The position numbers and the translations under genes were made by a program. The notes below the pieces were generated by a model. It was not told the origin of the DNA, did not search any database, and worked only from the letters and a program-made list of their open reading frames with translations. 64,000 nt of DNA from Corynespora cassiicola (Eukaryota; Ascomycota; Dothideomycetes; Pleosporales; Corynesporascaceae): assembly GCA_022059125.1 (NCBI GenBank), contig JAEUWY010000005.1:1-64000 (forward strand). The letters are read 5' to 3'. Of the stretch, positions 21,650 through 36,037 are shown in pieces (the first letter of the stretch is position 1; each line of letters begins with the position of its first letter).

Positions 21650-24600
21650 CTACTGCGACACAGAGAAACAGAAAGATTTTTTAATTATATTTAGTATTAA
21701 AACGAAGGCATTTAGACGGAGCTTAGAAGTATTTTTAAAAAAGTTAAGTTTAAAAAATCTAGTTTTAAAAAAAAAGAAGCTTTTTACAATATATACAATT
21801 ATAAAAACTATTTAAGTAATACTAGTTATAAGTTTAAAAAAAATAGTAATAGCAGTATACTACCTGAACTCGCACAATTTAGAGTTAATAAAAACTTTAA
21901 AAAGATATAAGAACTAGCTAAAGCTTTTAAAAAACACAGAAAAAATTTAATAAAAATATTTATATAGTAGAAAGAATTACCTATAACGCGTAAACGCTTA
22001 AAAAAAAACTATAACTTAAATAAAAAAAACTAAGATTTTAAAGAACGATGATAACAATATAGTTTTAAAGTATAGAAATAAGTTAATTAACTAGATTTAG
22101 AAATTAAGCTAGAAGTTCTGCTAGACTTTAACAGTAAACTAAATACAGTTCTAAGCTTTTTATAAAGCTGAAATACATAAAAACTATAATACTATCTAAA
22201 CTTAAAAAACTTAAAGCACGTAATCTACTTATAGACTTTTTATTAAAAAAACTAATATTAGATTTACTATTTAGATAAGATAGCTGTAAACTAGTTTCTA
22301 TTTAAACTATATAAATATAAATATTAATAGTTTAACTGCAAGACACACGTATGCAATACTTACTTATAAAATAAATAATAATTATAAAATTTTTTTAGAA
22401 TAAATAAAGCTGAAGAACTCGCGATAAATATACTAGTTAATAAAAAATATACGTAAAATTTTTAGTAAATCTACCTACATAATAATTACGAATAATACTA
22501 GAATAAAAAACACTTATATAGATTTAGTAATAAGTTTTTTTTAGAACAGCACTTAGCGTTTAGAATTAATTTAAAATATTATACGCTACTAACTTAGAGA
22601 ACTTAATTAAACTATCTATTAAGCTTAATAGATACTAAATAAAAATATTATTAAATACAGAGGTTTAGTGTAATTACTTTTTATAGCAGGCTGTAAAGCG
22701 TAGTAAAGTAAAAACATATACTTATAAGCAACTCTATTTTTTTTATATAGTAACTAGAAAAAAAATACTAAAAAAAGTTTTAATAAATTAAGAAGCTATA
22801 ACTATTATAAACATCTAGAGACACTAGAAAAAGATTTTTTTTAATATTATAGATACGGCTATCTACGACGTTATTTTAAAACTTCTATAGTTTAAAAAGT
22901 ATAATCTATATATTAATTAGGCAAAAAAAAAGCTTTTATTTATAAAATGTAATTACGCTATTATATTAAAACTTACGTATTAACAGCGTTTAATAGTAAA
23001 TAAAATTACGCTAAATAATATAGGCAGTAAAAAATTAACTAAAACGCTTTTAAAAAAAAAAATTAACTCTACTAAATCTAATAAAAAGCTACTAAATAAA
23101 AAAATAAGAGTTTTAGAGATAACTTGCGTAATTTCTAAAATTTCTAAAAAGTATAGTAAATAAAAACTATTTTTTTAAGAAAAAGTAGATAATAGAGTAT
23201 TATTTAAATATCAGCTCTGGGACTGCGAAATAGCTTTTTAGAAAAAAAAGTATCTAACTTTTAAGCCTATTTACAGTTTATTAAAAAAAAAACTTATAGC
23301 GTTATAAATATACTTTAATAAAAACTTTAAGAAAAAATTTATACGCGAATTAACGTTAAAAACAGAATATCTAATTATTTTTATTTCTAAAAAAAATAGA
23401 TCTCTACAGTTATATATAGATTTTAAAAAACTTAATAATATTATAACTAAAAATAGATATCTACTACTAAATATTTAAAAGTTTAAAAATAAACTATTTA
23501 AAGTATAAATATTTATAGTTTTAGATTTTTAAAGCGCGTACAATCTAATACGTATAAAAAAAAATAAAAAATAAAAAATAGCATTTTAAACGCGGTATAG
23601 ACACTATAAATATTTTATAATACTATTTAGTCTTACTAACGTACCTGTGATATATTAAGCACTTATTAATAACGTATTAAAAGTATATCTAGACATATTT
23701 ATTATTATATATTTAGATAATATTTTAGTTTTTTTTAAAGACTTTAAAAAACATATCTAGTATATATAAATAGTACTAGAATGTTTAGGAAAAGCAGGAC
23801 TACGACTTAAACCAGAGAAATATATATTTTATAAAGAAGAAGTTAAATTTTTAGAATATATTATAGAAAGACACAGAGTTAAAATTAGTTTAAAGAAAAT
23901 TAAAGTAGTTAAGAACTGGCTAATACTAAAAAGTGTTAAAAATATATAATTTTTTTTAGAATTCTATAACTTTAATAGGCAGTTTATTAATTACTATTTA
24001 GAAAAAGCACTACTACTTATAAAGTTAATAAAAAAAAACGTACTATTTAAGTAGAATACAGATTAGTAATAAGCTTTTAAAACACTTAAAAAAGTAAGCA
24101 TATTACTACTAGTTTTTATATTTTTTATTAGTAGAAAATTTTTACGTATAGAAACGGACGCATTAAATCTAGTAATAAAAGTATATATTAATTAGAAAAA
24201 AAAAAGTAAATAGTATCTAATTACTTATTATTTAAAAAAGTTTAGCAGAGCTGAAGAAAATTATAATATTTATAATAAAAAATTACTTACTATTGTAGAT
24301 TTTTTTAAATATTAGAAAATATATACAGAAAGCTGTTCAGAACTTACAGTATATTTAAATTATAAAAATTTTATAATATTTATAATAACTAAACTATTAG
24401 ACTAATAATATATTAAATAAAGTAAAAAACTAAAACAGTACAAATTTAGAATTGTCTATATACTAAGTAAAGAAAACAGATAAGTAGATGTTTTAAGCTA
24501 AAAAATAGATATCGCAGAAATTAAGTTAACGAATAAAACTGCTATTTTTAAGTAAGTACTAAACAGCACTTTAGAACCAGCACACAGTATTAATTTTATT

Positions 24601-25960
24601 ATAACAGTATATTAATAAGTACTAGAAAAACTTTATTAAACTATTATTTAGTAGTATTATAAAAATCTGTTGTATAGACATCTAAGTATTAAACAGATAA
24701 TTAAACTAATATAATAAATGTATAATATTTCTAGATTAAAGAATAAAGTAGCGAAGTTTATTAAAAAATATATAATATATTAAAAGAATAAGTATAGTAT
24801 ATATGTTTAGTACAGAGAGCTATAAGCTGTAGAAATACTAAACAAACTCTAAACAGATATTACTATAAACTTTATTACTAAACTACTAACGTTTTATAAT
24901 TTAGTTTCTAAAGTATTTTATAATACTATTTTAGTAGTTGTAGACAGATTTATAAAATATATAGAAATAATTTTATTTAAAAATAATTATACTGTACTAG
25001 AACTAGCACAGATTATTTTAATTACGTAATTAGATATTATAAATTATTTTAATTAATTATTAGCGACAGAGATAAACTTTTTACATTAAACTATTAGATA
25101 ACAGTAATATTAGCTATTAAAATTAAAAAAAAATTATTAATAGTATATTATTTACAGACAGACAGTTAAACGGAAAAAATAAACTAAACTATAAAGATAT
25201 ACTTACGGATATACAGCAACTAAAAACAGAATAATTAGATATTACTACTATTTATAGCATAACTCGTATTTAATAACAGAGAATTAGTAATAATAAAGTA
25301 ATTTTTTTATTACGTATTATATAGAATACACTTAAATTTTCTATTACTAAGAATTAAGAAAGAACGAATTAAGCTAGTTGTAAGCTAAATAATAGATAAA
25401 TTAAAAAAACTATAAAAACTTTATAAATAATTATAGAAAAATATTAAAATAGTACAACGTAAGACTATTTTTTATATTAACTAAAAATAAAAAATAGTAT
25501 TTTAGCTAAAGAAAGAGAATAAAGTGTATCTTTTTACGAAAAATTTTTAAATAATATAACTAAGCAAAAAATTAGATTACGTTAAAGTTAGATTATTTTT
25601 AATTCTAGAGTAAAAAGAACTAGTTAACTATAAACTTTAACTTTCTGCTAATACTAGAATATATCTAGTATTTTACGTATTACTACTAGAATTTACTAAC
25701 ACTAAAATACTAGTTTAAAAACACTTTTATTATAAAATAAAGGAAAAAATTAAATTTAAAGTTAAGAAGGTAAAAGTATATTAACAATTATCTAGAGAAC
25801 GAGAATACTTAGTTAAATAGAAAAGTTACTCTAAGTCTAAGAATACATAAAAACTAAAAACTAACTTTAGAAATTGCTTAATACTATTAAACTATTATTA
25901 AAAAAAGTAATAGTAGAATTAATAAAGTTTATTATAAACTATATTATAAGTAAAAATCTA
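21650..25960 (+). pseudogene. gag end and pol of chromovirus A, RIP-inactivated
   Basis: RT shows YLDNILVF at 23710-23733 (YLDD with the last D changed). Integrase shows RHLSIKQIIKLI near 24676, then TDITINFITKLL and VVVDRFIKY up to about 24960; these match the zinc-binding and catalytic parts of Gypsy integrases. A chromodomain EYLVKxKSYSKSKNT starts at 25803, where x is TAG at the conserved Trp. Stops elsewhere are mostly TAA/TAG at expected Gln or Trp codons, as RIP produces. Confidence 0.8.
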
Positions 25961-25989
25961 ACTAAAGTATTAGTAGCGGAATAGTTTAT

Positions 25990-26330
25990 AAATTAAACAG
26001 CATCTAACTTACTAGTTTTTTTTATTTCTAATACTAAATAAAGCGCTTTTTTCTTCGCACGCTCTTTAGCCTGTTTTAATATTTTTTTATTCTGTATTAA
26101 CTAAAATATTATCTGCGCTAACAACTTTTTATTTTTATTTACTTTTTTTTAATATTTATCGCGAGTATAGTTAAGCAACTTTTATAATAAGCTTACGTAA
26201 AAACAACTAAGTTTAGTATACTTAGCACACTTTAAATAAAAATTAAATATAATAAAGTAATTTTAACTAAGAGCAAAATACTTATTATAAAAAAAAAAAA
26301 AATAATATTTGCGTAATAAATTTTAGACGT
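25990..26330 (-). pseudogene. Antisense accessory ORF of element A
   Basis: On the strand opposite to pol, between pol and the 3' LTR. A frame reads CAKYTKLSC (TGT to TGT, about 26229-26203), matching C-x2-C-x4-C if TAT was TGT. A charged helical segment QAKERAKKKALYLVLEIKKT follows near 26,060-26,000. Position, strand and make-up parallel the antisense ORF of elements B, C and E, but the sequence differs clearly. Start and end are approximate. Confidence 0.45.
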
Positions 26331-27278
26331 AAAATAAATACAATATACTTAAAAGTTAGAAAATATAATATACTAGTTATACTTATAAAACGCGGAGGAA
26401 CGGCGTTTATAAATAAAATTACTAATTAGTTATATAATTCGAAAACAAATTCTAGAAAAAAAGAGATAGTATTATAATACAGTTTTAAAAAAATTCGGGC
26501 AGGTAACACTAAAAGCGCAGCTCTAATTATATATATAATTACGCGCCTAAGAAAAAACTGCTATACTATATTATATAACTAAAAAAGATATATAATTTAA
26601 AGCTTACGTTTTAGCAAAGTAAGCGCTTATAAGTACTAATAGTAAGTATTTATAAAAAGTACGAGTAAGCGCGGTTACCACACGAGTATATAGTTTATAT
26701 AATTATATTTTATAATTATATTTACTTTGTTAGCAAATCTATTATTTAGAATTAACTATTAATTTATTATACTTTATTGCTAATATAAAAACCTGTATAG
26801 TATATCGCACATCGTTTTACTTACGTAATTTTACTAGTACTTATTTCTAAGAATTAACCTAAGCAGCTACTTGCTCTCTAGCTTTACTTATCGTTTATAG
26901 TACAGCTTTAATAAAGCTGTACTACAGGCTATAAGCGAGACTAAAAAATAAGTAGCTGCTTAAGTTAATTTTTAGAAATAAATACTAGTAAAGTTATATA
27001 AGTAAAATAATATACAGTGTACTATACAGATTTCTGTATTAGTAATAGAATATAATAAATTAATAGTTAATTCTAAATAATAAATTTACTAATAAAGTAA
27101 ATATAATTATAAAGTATAATTGTGTAGACTATATATATATACCTAAAGCTTTTTACTTAGTACTGCTTAGTTACTTAGTACTGCTAAATATACTAATTAA
27201 CTAAATATATTACGTAATTAGCTATAGCAGTATAACTCTGTTAGCCCCGTTATTAGCCTATATTTATAACTTATAATA

Positions 27279-27960
27279 CTATCTTTTTTTTAGCTTAATT
27301 TAGTTTTTTAAACTAATATATAACGCGCAGGTTTTTTTTATTACTATCTACTTTTATAATAATATCTAAAATACTAACAGTTTTTAGTACTATCTGCTAT
27401 TATTATCTAGCTAATTTTATTAAAGCTGTAAAAAAAGTTATAGTTTAAAAATATTTAACTTATATAAAGTATAAATAAATATATAAAACATATATTTGCT
27501 TTAAAAAGTGTAGTAAGTATTAATATTATAAATAGCAGTATAATATTTATATTACTTAATCTAAGTTCTAGCGTTTTACTAAAAAAAAAAAAAGTATAAT
27601 AATAAATAAAAAAATTATATAAAGCGCAGAATACAGCTGTAAAAATATATAAAAAAGTTTTAAAAAACTTATAGATAGCGAAAGTTAAAAAAAAACAGTT
27701 TTATTAATAAATAGACTTGCTTAGTCATCGTGCGGAAAAAACTATATTAGTAAAAAAATAAGATTTAAAAAAGTAAAAGTAGTAGGAATACAAAGCATTA
27801 TTTAAAGTTTTTACTTTTAACTTTTTTTTAAGCACTTAAAGCGCTATTAAGAGTTTTTTTAATAATTTCTAAAAAATACCCGTATTATCTGCTAGTTCTT
27901 AAGTATTTAGTTATATATAATATATTACTTTTTTTTAAATACGTTTTTTTTAATTACGTC
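27279..27960 (+). pseudogene. Antisense accessory ORF of element C
   Basis: Homologous copy of the antisense frame at 15206-15870, same relative place next to the left LTR of C, more heavily RIP-mutated. The helical stretch is recognisable around 27,640-27,720 and the cysteine region near 27,510-27,540. Confidence 0.45.
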
Positions 27961-30841
27961 TGTGTAGTAGTAAAAGTAATTTTATTTTTAGCTTTTTTTA
28001 AGTAGTTACTAACAGTTTTTTAAATTTTATTTTAGTTTCTAAGTATTTTCCGAATCTAAGTATTTTTTCTATTTAACTAACTATTTTTATATAAAATAAG
28101 TATTATAAAATTTATTTTATTCTATTTTACAGTAGTCTACTAGCGCTTCTACTTTAAATTTAACTTTTTTTTCTGTTCTGTAATAGAAATGTTTTTAAAT
28201 AGATATTTTAGCGTTAGTAGATTCTAATAGTAATATATAAAATACTAGATGTATTCTAGCATTAGCAGAAAGTTAGAGTTTATAGTTAACTAGTTTCTTT
28301 TATTCTAGAATTAAAAATAGTCTAACTTTAATATAATCTAATTTCTTACTTAGTTATATTATTTAAAAATTTTTCGTAAAAAGATATATTTTATTCTTTT
28401 TTTTTAGCTGAAATGCTATTTTTTGTTTTTAGTTAATATAAAAAATAGTTTTATATTGTGCTGTCTTGATATTCTTCTGTAGTTATTTATAAAGTTTTTA
28501 TAATTTTTTTAATTTATCTATTACTTAACTTACAACTAGCTTAATTTATTTTTTCTTAATTTTTAGTAATAGAAGATTTAGATGTGTTCCGTGTAATATA
28601 TAATAAAAAAATTACTTTATTATTACTAATTCTCTGTTGTTAAATGCGAGTTATACTATAAATAGTAGTAATATCTAATTATTCTATTTTTAGTTGCTAT
28701 ATATCCGTAGATATATTTTTATAGTCTAGTTTATTTTTTTTATTTAACTGTCTATCTGTAAGTAGTATACTATTAATAATTTTTTTTTAATTCTAATAGC
28801 TGATATTAGTATTGTCTAGTAGTTTAATATAAAAAGTTTATTTTTATTACTAATAATTAATTAAAATAATCTGTAATACCTAACTACACGATCTAAAATA
28901 ACCTATACTAGTTCTAGTATAGTATAGTTATTTCTAAATAGAATTATTTTTACGTATTTTATAAATCTGTCTATAACTACTAGAATAGTATTATAAAATA
29001 TTTTAAAAACTGGGTTATAAGACGTTAGTAGTCCAGTAACAAAGTTTATAGTAATATCTATTTAAAATTTATTTAGTATTTCTATAGCTTATAGTTTTTT
29101 ATATTAAACGTGTATACTGTGCTTATTTTTCTAATATATTATACATTTCTTAACGAGCTTCGTTATTTTATTCTTTAATCTAGAAATATTATACGTCTGT
29201 TATATTAGTTTAATTATTTATTTAATATTTAGATATCTGTGTAACAGATTTTTGTAATACTACTAAATAATAATTTAATAAAGTTTTTTTAGTACTTATT
29301 AATATACTATTATAATAAAGTTAATACTGCGTGCTGGTTCTAAAGTGCTGTCTAGCACTTACTTAAAAATAGCAGCTTTATTTATTAACTTAGTTTCTAT
29401 AATATCTGTTTTTTAATTTAAAGCGTTAGCTTATTTGTTTTTTTTACCTAACGTATAAATAATTTTAAATTTATATTATTTTAGTTTTTTACTTTATCTA
29501 GTATGTCGTTAGTCTAATAGTTTAGTTATTATAAATATTATTAGATTCTTATAATCTAAATATACTATAAGTTCTAAACAACTTTCTGTATAGATTTTTT
29601 AATACTTAAAAAAGTTTATAATAGTAAGTAGTTTTCTGTTATAAATATTATAGTTTTTTTTAGCTCCGCTGAATTTTCTTAAATAGTAGATAATTAGATA
29701 CTATTTACTTTCTTTTTTTTAACTAATATATACTTTTATTACTAGGTCTAATACGTCTGTTTCTATACGTAAAAGTTTTTTACTAGTAAAAAATATAAAA
29801 ACTAGTAGTAATATGTTTACTTCTTTAAGTGTTTTAAAAGCTTATTATTAGTCTGTATCCTATTTAAATAGTATATTTTTTTTTATTAATTTTGTAAGTA
29901 GTAGTGCTTTTTCTAAATAGTAATTTATAAACTACCTGTTAAAGTTATAGAATTTTAAAAAAAATTATATATTTTTAATGTTCTTTAGTATTAGCTAGTT
30001 TTTAACTACTTTAATTTTTTTTAAATTAATTTTAACTCTGTATCTTTCTATAATATATTCTAAAAATTTAACTTTTTCTTTATAAAATTTATATTTCTCT
30101 GATTTAAGTCGTAATTCTGCTTTTTTTAAATATTCTAGTACTATTTATACGTGCTAGATGTATTTTTTAAAATTTTTAGAAAAAACTAAAATATCGTCTA
30201 AATATATAATAATAAATATATTTAAGTATACTTTTAATACGTTGTTAATAAGTATCTAATATATCACAGATATATTAGTAAAACTAAATAGTATTATAAA
30301 ATATTTATAGTACTTATACCGCGTCTAAAATACTATTTTTTATTTTTTATTTTTTTTTATATGTATTAAGTTGTACGCGCTTTAGAAATCTAAAACTATA
30401 AATATCTATACTTTAAATAGCTTATTTCTAAGCTCTTAAATATTTAGTAGTAGATATCTATTCTTAATTATAATATTATTAAGTTTTTTAAAATCTATAT
30501 ATAACTGTAGAGATCTATCTTTTTTAGAAATAAAAATAATTAGATATTCTGCTTCTGACGTTAATTCGCGTATAAATTCTTTCTTAAAATTTTTATTAAA
30601 ACATATTTATAATAATATAAGTTTTTTTTCTGTTAAACTGTAAATAAGCTTAAAAATTAGATATTTTTTTTTCTAAAAAGCTATTTCGCAGTTCTAAAGC
30701 TAATACTTAAATAACGCTCTATTATCTACTTTTTTTTAAAAAAATAGTTTCTATTTACTGTATTTTTCGGAAATTACAGAAGTTACGCAAGTTATCTCTA
30801 AAACTTTTACTTTTTTATTTAGTAGTTTTTTATTAGATTTA

Positions 30842-31284
30842 TATTATAATACAGTTTTAGAAGGATTTAAGCAGACAACATTAAAAGCGCGGCTCTAATT
30901 ATATATATAATTACGCGCCCGAGAAGAAACTGCTGTACTATATTACGTAACTAAAAAAAATATATAATTTAAAGTTTACGTTTTAGCAAAGTAAGCGCTT
31001 ATAAGCACTAATAGTAAGCGTTTATAATAAGTATAGATAAGCGCGGTTACTATTAAGTATATAGTTCGCACAATTATACTCTATAATTATATTTACTTTA
31101 TTAGCAAATTTATCGTTTAGAATTAACTATTAATTTATTGTGCTTTATTGCTAATACGGAAACCTGTACAGTATATCGCACATCGTTTTACTTATATAAC
31201 TTTACTAGTACTTATTTCTAAAAATTAATTTAAGCAGCTACTTACTCTCTAGCCTTGCTTATAGCCTATAGCACAGCCTTAACA
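30842..31284 (+). mobile_element. Solo LTR, type A, 443 bp, with target duplication
   Basis: Runs from TATTATAATACAG (RIP form of TGTTATAATACGG) to CACAGCCTTAACA. A perfect 5-bp duplication ATTTA flanks it (30837-30841 and 31285-31289). The disrupted host sequence is pol of element C: element B keeps the uninterrupted version, TTAGATTTAGTAGAGT, near 18,790. Moderately RIP-mutated. Confidence 0.9.
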
Positions 31285-34136
31285 ATTTAGTAGAGTTAAC
31301 TTTTCTTTTTAAAAGCGTTTTAGTTAATTTTTTACTGCCTATATTATTTAGCGTAATTTTATCTACTATTAAACGCTACTAATATATAGATACTAATATA
31401 ATAGTGTAATTACATTTTATAAATAAAAGCTTCTTTTTCGCCTAGTTAATATATAAGTTATACTTTTTAAACTATAAAAGTTCTAAAATAACGTTATAGA
31501 TAGCCGTGTCTATAATATTAAAAAAAATCTTTTTCTAATATTTTTAGATGTCTATAATAGTTATAACTTTTTAATTTATTAATACTTTTTTTAGTATTTT
31601 CTTTTTAGTTGCTGTATAGAAAAAATTAAGTTATTTATAAGTATATATTTTTATTTTACTACGCTTTACAGCCTGCTGTAAAAAATAGTTACACTAAACT
31701 TTTATATCTAATAATACTTTTATTTAGTATCTATTAAGCTTAACAGGTAGCTTAACTAAGTTTTCTAAGTTAGTAGCGTATAATACTTTAAGTCTATTTC
31801 TAGCGCTAGATATTATTCTAAAAAAAACTTATTACTAAATCTATATAAATATTTTTTATTTTAGTAACGTTTATAATTTTTATATAGGCAGATTTACTAA
31901 AAATCTTACATATATTTTTTATTAACTAGTATATTTATTATAAGTTTTTCGTTTTTATTTATTCCAGAGAAGTATTATACTTATTATTTATTCTATAAGT
32001 AAATATTATATATATATATTTCGCAGTTAAACTATTATTACGTATATTTATATAGTTTTTTTAGAAACTATTCTACTACTACTTTATCTAAGTAATAAAT
32101 CTAGTATTAGTCTTCTCTGCAGAACGTCTATAAGTAGTTTATATATTTTAAATTTTTTAAGTTTAGATAGTATTACAGTTTTTACGTGTTTCAGCTTTAT
32201 AAAAAACTTAAAACTGTATTTAATTCGCTGTTAAAATCTAGTAAAACTTTTAGTCTAATTTCTAAATCTTTTTTATTAATTTATTTTTATATTTTAGAAC
32301 TACGTTGTTGTCGGCGTTTTTTAAAGTCTTAGTTTTTCTTATCGAAGTTATAGTATTTTTTTAACTATTTATATATTATAAGTAATTTTTTCTACTATAC
32401 AGGCGTTTTTATTAAATCTCTTCTATTTTTTTTATAAGTTTTTATTAGTTCTTATTTTCGTGCAAAGTTTTTATTAATTTTAAATTTAGTAAGTTTAAGT
32501 AGTATACTGCTATTGCTGTTTTATTTAAACTCGTAACTAGCGTTACTTAAATAGTTTTTATAATTATATATTTCGCGAAAAACCTTTTCTTCTTTAAAAC
32601 TAAGTTTTTTAAATTTAACTTTTTTAAAAATATTTTTATACTCCGTCTATATACCTTTATCTTAATACTAAATATAATTAAAAAATTTTTCTGTTTTTTT
32701 ATGTCGCAGTAGTTCGCTATTGCAGATAAATTCTGTTTTATAAAATCTATCTATAATAACTTTCTATTTATTATCTACGTTAGATTTGTTATTTAGAGTA
32801 GTTTATAATATATTTAGCTGTTAAATAATCTTATTCTTTAATTAACAGTTGTTTATAATATAGCCTGTTTTTCTACACGCGTAGTAAATTATAGCTTTAC
32901 TTTTAAATTTATTATTTTTTTTTATTACTTTTTTATTCTAATTTCTAAATATTACTTAAAACTATTAGTTTATTACCGTAGGTGTTGCAAGTAAAATACA
33001 TTATCTTATATTTAACTTATTTACTAGTATTAGCGTTATAGTACTTTTTACTATAGCTTAGTTTAGTACGTTATTTATATTTTAAATTTTAATTTTAGTG
33101 TAATTCTATACGCAGTTCGTACAGTTTTTAATTAATATTAATAAACTTATTTATAAGTAATTTAAGTAAGTTAAACTGAGCTCCAGAGCGTATAAGTTTT
33201 TTTTTAATATTAGATTTAAGTTCTTAACAGTACATCGTTATAAGTACTTTATTATTCTATTTAGTAAAAATTAATAGTTACTGAAATTTATTAGCGTAGT
33301 CAGCAGCTAAAGCCTATTATTTAAAATATTAAATAGCTTATTTAATATTTATATTTTTATTAGAAACTCCGAAAACTTATTTAATTTTTTTTTTAAATTT
33401 ATTAAAAGTTTTTTATCTATTTGTTAACGTCGTCGTTAGCTTTACTATCTTTATACTTAATAAAAATTAGTTTAATCTATTAAAATGCTTTATTTTTTAT
33501 ATATATAGCTGCAAATATAACGCGTTTTTTTTTTTTAACGTTTCTATTTTAGAAGTTAAAAAATAAGTTAAGCTGTAAAAACCAGTTTTCGAGCTTACTT
33601 TATTCTCTATAGTAAAAGTTAAATATTACTACTTTAATAGAATTATTATCTGCTGTATTAGATTATATAATTATACTAGTAGTAGCCTTAGCACTAATAG
33701 TGCTACTAATTAGAGTTAAAAGTGCGCGTAATTCTAAAGTAGTACTTATTTTAAAAAGTATTTATAATATTAAAGCTGTGTTATAAGCTATAAGCGAAGC
33801 TAAAAAGTAAATAGCTGCTTAAATTAATTTTTAAAAATAAGTACTAGTAAAGTTACGTAAGTAAAATAATGTGTAATATACTATACAGGTCTCTGTGTTA
33901 GCAATAAAGCACAATAAATTAATAGTTAATTCTAAATAATAGATTTGCTAATAAAGTAAATATAATTATAAAGTATAATTATACAGACTATATATATATG
34001 CTTAAAGCTTCTGCTTAGTACTACTCAGTTACTTAGTACTGCTAAGCAGACTAATTAACTAAGTATATTACGTAACTAGCTATAGCGGTGCGACTCTGTC
34101 GGCCCCGTTATTAGCTTACGTTTATCGCTTATAACA

Positions 34137-36037
34137 TTAGTATATAAATAATTTTAAATTTGTACTGTTCTAGTTTTTTACTCTATTTAGTATATTATTA
34201 ATTTAATAGTTTAGTTATTATAAATATTATTAGATTCTTATAATTTAAATATACTGTAAGTTTTAAATAACTTTCTGCGTAAATTCTCTAATATTTAAAA
34301 AAATTTATAATAGCTAGTAGTTTTTTATTATAAATATTATAGTTTTTTTTAGCTCTGCTAAACTTTCTTAAATAGTAAATAATTAAATACTATTTACTTT
34401 TTTTTTTAACTAATATATATTTTTATTACTAAGTTTAATACGTCTGTTTCTATACGTAAAAGTTTTCTACTAATAAAAAAAATAAAAACTAGTAGTAATA
34501 TACTTACTTTTTTAAGTATTTTAAAAGCTTATTATTAGTTTATATTCTACTTAAATAGTATTTCTTTTTTTATTAATTTTGTAAATAGTAGTATTTTTTT
34601 TAAATAGTAATTAATAAACTGCCTGTTAAAATTACAAAATTTTAAAAAAAATTATATATTTTTAATATTTTTTATTGTAGAATAGTTTTTAACTACTTTA
34701 AATTTCTCTAGATTAATTTTAACTTTATATTTTTTTATAATATATTCTAAAAATTTAAGTTTTCTTTTATAAAATTTATATTTCTCTAGTTTAAGTCGTA
34801 GTTCTACTTTTTTTTAATATTTTAGTACTGTTTATATATATTAGACGTGTTTCTTAAAGTTTTAAGAAAAAACTAAAATATTATTAAAATATATAATAAT
34901 AAATATATCTAGATATATTTTTAATATATTATTAATAAGCGTTTAATATATCGCAGGTGCGTTAGTAAAACTAAATAATATTATAAAATATTTATAGTAT
35001 TTATACCGCGTTTAAAATACTGTTTTTTTTTTATTTTATTTTATGTATTAAGTTGTACGCGTTTTAGAAATTTAAAACTATAAATATTTATATTTTAAAT
35101 AGCTTATTTCTAAACTTTTAAATATTTAGTAGTAAATATCTATTCTTAATTATAATATTATTAAGTTTTCTATAATCTATATATAACTGTAGTGATCTAT
35201 TTTTTTTAGAAATAAAAATAATTAGATATTCTGCCTCTGACGTTAATTCGCGTATAAATTTTTTTTAAAAATTTTTATTGAAATATATTTATAATAATAT
35301 AAGTTTTTTTTTTATTAAACTGTAAATAGATTTAAAAGTTAAATATTTTTTTTTTAAAAAGCTATTTCGCAGTTTTAAAGCTAATACTTAAATAATACTT
35401 TATTATTTACTTTTTTTTAAAAAAATAGTTTTTATTTATTATATTTTTTAGAAATTATAAAAGTTACGCGAGTTATTTCTAAAACTTTTATTTTTTTATT
35501 TAGTAGTTTTTTATTAAATTTAGTAGAGTTAACTTTTTACTATCTATATTATTTAGCGTAATTTTATCTACTATTAAATGCTACTAATATATTAGTTTTA
35601 ATATAATAGCGCAGTTACATTTTCTAAATAAAAAATTTTTTCTTACCTAATTAATATATAAGTTATACTTTTTAAACTATAAAAGCTCTAAAATAACGTT
35701 ATTAATAGCTGTGTTTATAATATTAAAAAAAATCTTTTTCTAGTATTTTTAAATGTTTATAATAGTTATAGCTTCTTAATCTATTAATATTTTTTCTATT
35801 TTTTTTTTTTAGTTACTGTGTAGAGAAAATAGAGTTATTTATAAGTATATGTTTTTATTTTACTACGCTTTACAGCCTGCTGTAAAAAATAATTACGCTA
35901 AGCTTTTATATTTAATAATACTTTTATTTAGTATTTATTAAGCTTAATAAGTAGCTTAACTAATTTTTCTAAATTAGTAGCGTATAATACTTTAAGTCTA
36001 TTTTAAGTGCTAAGTATTATTCTAAAAAAAACTTATT
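34137..36037 (-). mobile_element. Gypsy fragment D (pol only), reversed
   Basis: Homologous to about 17,405-19,345 of element B, covering part of RNase H, RT and protease in reverse. It lacks LTRs. It is cut on the left by the right LTR of C and on the right, at ...CTTATTA, by the mariner-like sequence at 36038. Confidence 0.7.

Larger units (their letters stand above)
13341..26913 (+). mobile_element. Gypsy chromovirus A (type-A LTRs, 444 bp), carrying element B inside
   Basis: The 5' LTR is 13341-13784 and the 3' LTR is 26470-26913, both 444 bp. Flanking 5-mers are AGGCT (13336-13340) and AAGCT (26914-26918), equal except for one RIP-type change, so A inserted into the left LTR of C. Internal sequence is 13785-14837 (gag) and 21650-26469 (gag end, pol, antisense frame), split by element B. 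A purine tract (AAAAAAAGAGATAG) precedes the 3' LTR. Without B the element is about 6.76 kb. Confidence 0.85.
13331..34136 (-). mobile_element. Gypsy element C (type-B LTRs), reversed, host of nested insertions
   Basis: The left LTR begins at 13331 (TGTTAAGGCT), is split after 10 bp by element A, and resumes at 26919-27278. The internal region is 27279-33767 and the right LTR is 33768-34136 (about 369 bp). Reading on the minus strand, the order is LTR, gag (about 32,300-33,767), protease/RT/RNase H/integrase/chromodomain (about 28,000-32,300), an antisense frame, then the 3' LTR. The RT motif YLDDILVF is intact in wording at 30205-30182. Solo LTR 30842-31284 sits inside. I found no matching target duplication (TTTAC left, TTAGT right), so the outer junctions may be rearranged. 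Confidence 0.7.
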
